Of a DNA stretch of 64,000 nucleotides, positions 60,964-64,000 are shown piece by piece (positions within the stretch are counted from its first letter, which is position 1; each line of letters starts with the position of its first letter). The position numbers and the translations under genes were made by a program. The notes below the pieces were generated by a model. That model did not search any database, was not told the origin of the DNA, and saw nothing but the letters and a program-made list of their open reading frames with translations. This stretch comes from Ch67 sp041395845 (GTDB lineage Bacteria > Pseudomonadota > Gammaproteobacteria > Pseudomonadales > Ketobacteraceae): assembly GCA_041395845.1 (NCBI GenBank), contig JAWKZS010000006.1, positions 161,376 through 225,375 on the forward strand. Reading direction: 5' to 3'.

Positions 60964-61251
60964 GATGGACTCCTGAGGTATTGATAAAAGTTTAGTCAGA
61001 AATCCTGCAGCAAAAGCCCGGCCATCCATTCAATTGGCTATAAGAGTGCGCGTTTATACGCGAATCATCGCAATATTATGCCGATTCATTCTGTCGCGAT
61101 TTGCAGTTATGCAACACGGCCCGTAATACCTGAGCGTAAATGTCAGTCTTGCTGACCCTTTTCGTCATGGACGCCACTTGTCGCACTGACTGAAGATCAG
61201 GCCGTGGTAAACACGGTATTACACAACCGATATCGCAACAGGAGAATAATA
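60964..61251. other. Intergenic region before the SDR-MaoC-SCP2 gene
   Basis: This is a divergent spacer of 288 bp that should hold promoters for both neighbours. The Shine-Dalgarno CAGGAGAA for the downstream gene is at about 61239-61246. No small gene or regulator site is convincing. Confidence 0.5.
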
Positions 61252-64000
61252 ATGGCAAAACTGCGGTTCGACGGCCGGGTGGCAATTGTCACGGGTGCCG
61301 GTGGTGGTCTGGGGCGTTCTCACGCGTTATTGCTCGGCAGCCTTGGTGCCCGGGTGGTGGTGAATGATTTGGGGGGTAGCGCCACCGGTGGGGGGCAATC
61401 GTCTGCCGCGGCCGACAAGGTGGTGGAAGAAATTCGCGCCATGGGCGGCGAAGCCGTTGCCAACTACGATTCGGTGGAACACGGCGAACGCATCGTGCAG
61501 ACCGCACTGGATGCCTTCGGCACCGTGGATATCGTCATCAATAACGCGGGCATTCTGCGCGATGTCAGTTTCAACAAGATGACCCAGGCGGACTGGGATC
61601 TGATTCTGAAAGTGCACCTGACCGGTTCCATGAGTGTGAGCCACGCGGCGTGGCCGATCATGCGCGACAAAGGCTACGGTCGTATCATCATGACCACGTC
61701 GGCCGCCGGCATTTACGGCAATTTTGGCCAGGCCAATTATAGTGCGGCCAAGCTCGGGTTGATGGGCCTTGCGAACACGCTGGCGGAAGAAGGCCGCAGC
61801 AAAAATGTTTTTGTAAATACGATTGCGCCGATTGCGGCATCGCGCCTCACTGAAACCGTGATGCCAAAAGAATTGCTGCAACACCTGCAGCCGGAAGCGG
61901 TGAGTCCGCTGGTGGCCTGGCTGTGTCACGAAGAGTGTCAGGAAACCAAAGGTTTGTTCGAAGTGGGCGCCGGTTATGTAGCAAAACTGCGCTGGGAACG
62001 CACCAAGGGCCATCTGTTCCCGCTGGGCAAGCAATTCAGCGTGGATGATGTGGCGGCGCGCTGGAACAAGATCACCGATTTCAGCGAATCCGAGCATCCC
62101 ACCAGCATCAACCAGTCCATGCTGCCGGTACTGGAAAACATCAACAACCCAAGCCTCGGCGGCAACGAATTCATCGATCTGGATGTGGCGAGCAAAGCGA
62201 AGCTGGAACTGGAATCCAGCTACGACGAAAACGATCTGGCGCTGTATGCATTGGGCGTGGGTGCTGCCCGCGATCCCATGGACAAGAGTGAACTGAAATT
62301 CGTCTATGAGCTGGGCAGTGATTTTCAGGCGCTGCCGACGTTCGGGGTGATGCCGCAATCCAGCGCCATGCTGAAAGCCGCGAAGGAAGGCAAGTTCGCC
62401 CTGCCCGGCATGAACTTCGGATTCGACCGTCTGCTGCACGGCGAGCAGTACACCGAAATCAAGGGACCGCTGCCGCGCAATGCCAAACTCAAGCATGTGT
62501 TCCGCTTCAAGGAAGCCTTCGACAAAGATCCCAATGCGGTGGTGACTTTTGCGATTTCCACCCAGGATGAAAACGGTAACGAGCTGGTGTACAACGAGAT
62601 GACCTCGTTTGTGAAAGGCGCCGGTGGTTGGGGTGGTGATCGTGGACCCAGCGCGGAAATCAACGTACCGCCACAGCGCGAACCGGATGCGGTGATCGAG
62701 GAAAAAACCGATCCCAACCAGACCCTGCTGTATCGTCTGTCCGGCGACTGGAATCCGCTCCACGCCGATCCCAATTTCGCCATGGCCTTCGGTTACGAGC
62801 GGCCGATTCTGCACGGCCTGTGCACTTTCGGTTATGTGGGCCGTCATGTGATCAAGGCGTTCTGCGATAACGATGGCCGCCTGTTCAAGAGTATCAAGGT
62901 GCGTTTCGCCAAGAGTGTGTTCCCCGGTGAAACCCTGGTGACAAAAATGTGGAAGGAATCCGCCAATCGCATCGTGCTGGAAACCCGCGTCAAGGAACGG
63001 GATGAAGTGGTGATCAAGAACGCGGCGGTGGAACTGTACAGCGAGATTCCCAAACCGGCCGCCAAGCCGCAGGCGACTGCTGCTGCACCTGCCAAAGCAA
63101 GCGCAGTGGACAACAGCGTGACGCTGGCGGATGTGTTCACGGCCATCAATCGTTATGTAGGTGAAAATCCAGCGCTGGTGGACAAGACCAAAACCGTGTT
63201 CCAGTTCAATTTCAAGGACCCGGACAGCGCGTTTTTCATCGATCTGAAAAATGCACCGGGCAAGGCGGGCGCCGGTACGGCGGATAAAGCGGACGTCACC
63301 CTGGAGTTGCCCACCAAACATTTGCAGACCCTGTTCGGCGGTGACATGGCGGCGGTACAGAAACTGTATTTCGGTGGTGAACTGAAAATCGCCGGCAACA
63401 TCATGGCGTCGAACAAGCTGGGTGTGTTGCAGGGCATGAATCCGCAGTACGTGGAAGAAGCCCGTGCCGCACGGGTGGCAGGCGGTGGTGCTGCACCGGC
63501 AGTAGCAGCAGAAACGGCAGCACCGGTGTCCCAGGAGCCAACATTGGAGGATGTGTTCGCCGGCATTGCCGCCTACATTGCACAGAATCCGGCGCTGGCA
63601 GACAAGACCGCTACCGCGTTCCAGTTCAATTTCAGAGATCCAGACAGCGCGTTCTTCATCGATCTGAAAACGGCGCCCGGCAAGGCTGGCGCCGGTACGC
63701 TGGATAAAGCCGATGTCACGCTGGAATTACCTACCAAGCATGTGCAGACCCTGTTCGGTGGCGACATGGCCGCGGTGCAGAAACTGTATTTCGGTGGTGA
63801 ACTGAAAATCGCCGGCAACATCATGGCATCGAACAAACTGGGCGTGTTGAAAGGCATGGACCCGCAACTGGTACTGCAGGCTCGCGAACAGCGGGTGAAA
63901 GGTTCTGCTTCGGCAGCACCGGCGGCAAAGGCTCCGGCAACCGCCGAAAAGCCAGCCGCCACAAAATCCTCGCAGGCGGGCGAAGCACTGGCAACCCTGG
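61252..64000 (+). CDS. SDR-MaoC-SCP2 multifunctional enzyme (MFE-2-like), 3' end outside window
   Basis: At least 916 aa. The N-terminal SDR (VTGAGGGLG, NNAG, YSAAK) is a 3-hydroxyacyl-CoA dehydrogenase, then a hot-dog region with the hydratase-2 motif SGDWNPLHADPNFA (about residue 500), then two SCP2 sterol-carrier domains (about residues 623-763 and 764-903). This is the domain order of peroxisomal MFE-2 (HSD17B4), acting on branched or steroid-type acyl-CoAs in beta-oxidation. The SCP2 units are tandem duplicates, separated by Ala/Pro-rich linkers. The frame is open at the right edge. Confidence 0.92.
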   Translation, partial: MAKLRFDGRVAIVTGAGGGLGRSHALLLGSLGARVVVNDLGGSATGGGQSSAAADKVVEEIRAMGGEAVANYDSVEHGERIVQTALDAFGTVDIVINNAGILRDVSFNKMTQADWDLILKVHLTGSMSVSHAAWPIMRDKGYGRIIMTTSAAGIYGNFGQANYSAAKLGLMGLANTLAEEGRSKNVFVNTIAPIAASRLTETVMPKELLQHLQPEAVSPLVAWLCHEECQETKGLFEVGAGYVAKLRWERTKGHLFPLGKQFSVDDVAARWNKITDFSESEHPTSINQSMLPVLENINNPSLGGNEFIDLDVASKAKLELESSYDENDLALYALGVGAARDPMDKSELKFVYELGSDFQALPTFGVMPQSSAMLKAAKEGKFALPGMNFGFDRLLHGEQYTEIKGPLPRNAKLKHVFRFKEAFDKDPNAVVTFAISTQDENGNELVYNEMTSFVKGAGGWGGDRGPSAEINVPPQREPDAVIEEKTDPNQTLLYRLSGDWNPLHADPNFAMAFGYERPILHGLCTFGYVGRHVIKAFCDNDGRLFKSIKVRFAKSVFPGETLVTKMWKESANRIVLETRVKERDEVVIKNAAVELYSEIPKPAAKPQATAAAPAKASAVDNSVTLADVFTAINRYVGENPALVDKTKTVFQFNFKDPDSAFFIDLKNAPGKAGAGTADKADVTLELPTKHLQTLFGGDMAAVQKLYFGGELKIAGNIMASNKLGVLQGMNPQYVEEARAARVAGGGAAPAVAAETAAPVSQEPTLEDVFAGIAAYIAQNPALADKTATAFQFNFRDPDSAFFIDLKTAPGKAGAGTLDKADVTLELPTKHVQTLFGGDMAAVQKLYFGGELKIAGNIMASNKLGVLKGMDPQLVLQAREQRVKGSASAAPAAKAPATAEKPAATKSSQAGEALATL
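63121..63540 (+). repeat. SCP2-coding repeat unit 1
   Basis: This 420-bp unit encodes one SCP2 domain with its linker. The following unit is offset by exactly 420 bp, with long identical blocks (for example around 63361 and 63781). Confidence 0.85.
63541..63960 (+). repeat. SCP2-coding repeat unit 2
   Basis: This is the second tandem unit, in frame with the first. The sequence continues past the window edge in an Ala/Pro linker, so a third unit is possible. Confidence 0.85.

Noticed and set aside
61076..61285. 69-codon minus-strand open frame upstream of the SDR-MaoC-SCP2 gene
   Set aside because: It overlaps the start and Shine-Dalgarno of the strong + strand gene and shows no family pattern.

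Overview
The window is about 64 kb of GC-rich chromosome from a gammaproteobacterium. The gene order def-fmt-rsmB-trkA, divergent from a LysM gene, dprA, tsaC, hemF and aroE, is the conserved pseudomonad/oceanospirillal arrangement, which in Pseudomonas lies close to oriC. The long SDR-MaoC-SCP2 enzyme, the short-chain dehydrogenases and the alpha/beta hydrolases fit a lipid- or hydrocarbon-using marine lineage such as Alcanivoracaceae, but that placement is inference. I see no rRNA, tRNA, CRISPR array or intact insertion sequence.

Layout. 1-25.5 kb is ordinary core genome: SDR enzymes, a GAF-GGDEF diguanylate cyclase, Trk potassium uptake, translation-initiation and rRNA-modification genes, DprA, an outer-membrane barrel protein, PurE, TsaC, HemF, AroE, a Spy-like chaperone, oligopeptidase A, a membrane diguanylate cyclase, the divergent znuA/znuCB zinc importer, a site-2 protease, a LEA-type lipoprotein, a SpoU methyltransferase and an FHA-CpaF ATPase.

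25.6-47.3 kb is an accessory Rhs locus. One full-length Rhs protein (1539 aa) is followed by three 5'-truncated copies of the same Rhs core in the same direction. All four copies switch at a conserved 'DPLGL(V/L)CKE' boundary into unrelated, AT-richer C-terminal toxins, each followed at once by a small gene that is a likely immunity gene. Toxin 2 carries the tryptophan and glutamate signature of ADP-ribosyl cyclases (CD38-like). Toxin 3 is a RES-domain protein whose partner has a C-terminal segment like the MbcA/ParS toxin-binding domain. Both therefore point at NAD+. A fifth cassette survives only as a toxin tail plus an orphan immunity gene related to immunity 4. Defence genes lie between the Rhs copies: a DpnII/MboI-like endonuclease with no methylase, and an approximately 10 kb island reading hsdM (frameshifted), hsdS, a DarG-like macrodomain gene, rloA, rloB, hsdR and a YgjP-like metalloprotease. 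The island sits between directly repeated Rhs cores and could be lost or moved by homologous recombination.

47.3-55.8 kb continues the accessory region. It has a probable rhombosortase-target lipoprotein, a ParE/antitoxin pair and a YdeP-like molybdopterin oxidoreductase, followed by several decayed genes: a winged-helix/nucleotidyltransferase pair with its operator and a second truncated copy, a DUF3883 gene with several frameshifts, and a truncated rhuM. A HIT protein and an RsuA-like pseudouridine synthase are intact. 55.8-64 kb returns to housekeeping and lipid genes: two alpha/beta hydrolases, a lipoprotein/secreted-protein pair, a chemoreceptor with a C-terminal sensor region, and an SDR-MaoC-SCP2 multifunctional enzyme that runs off the window.
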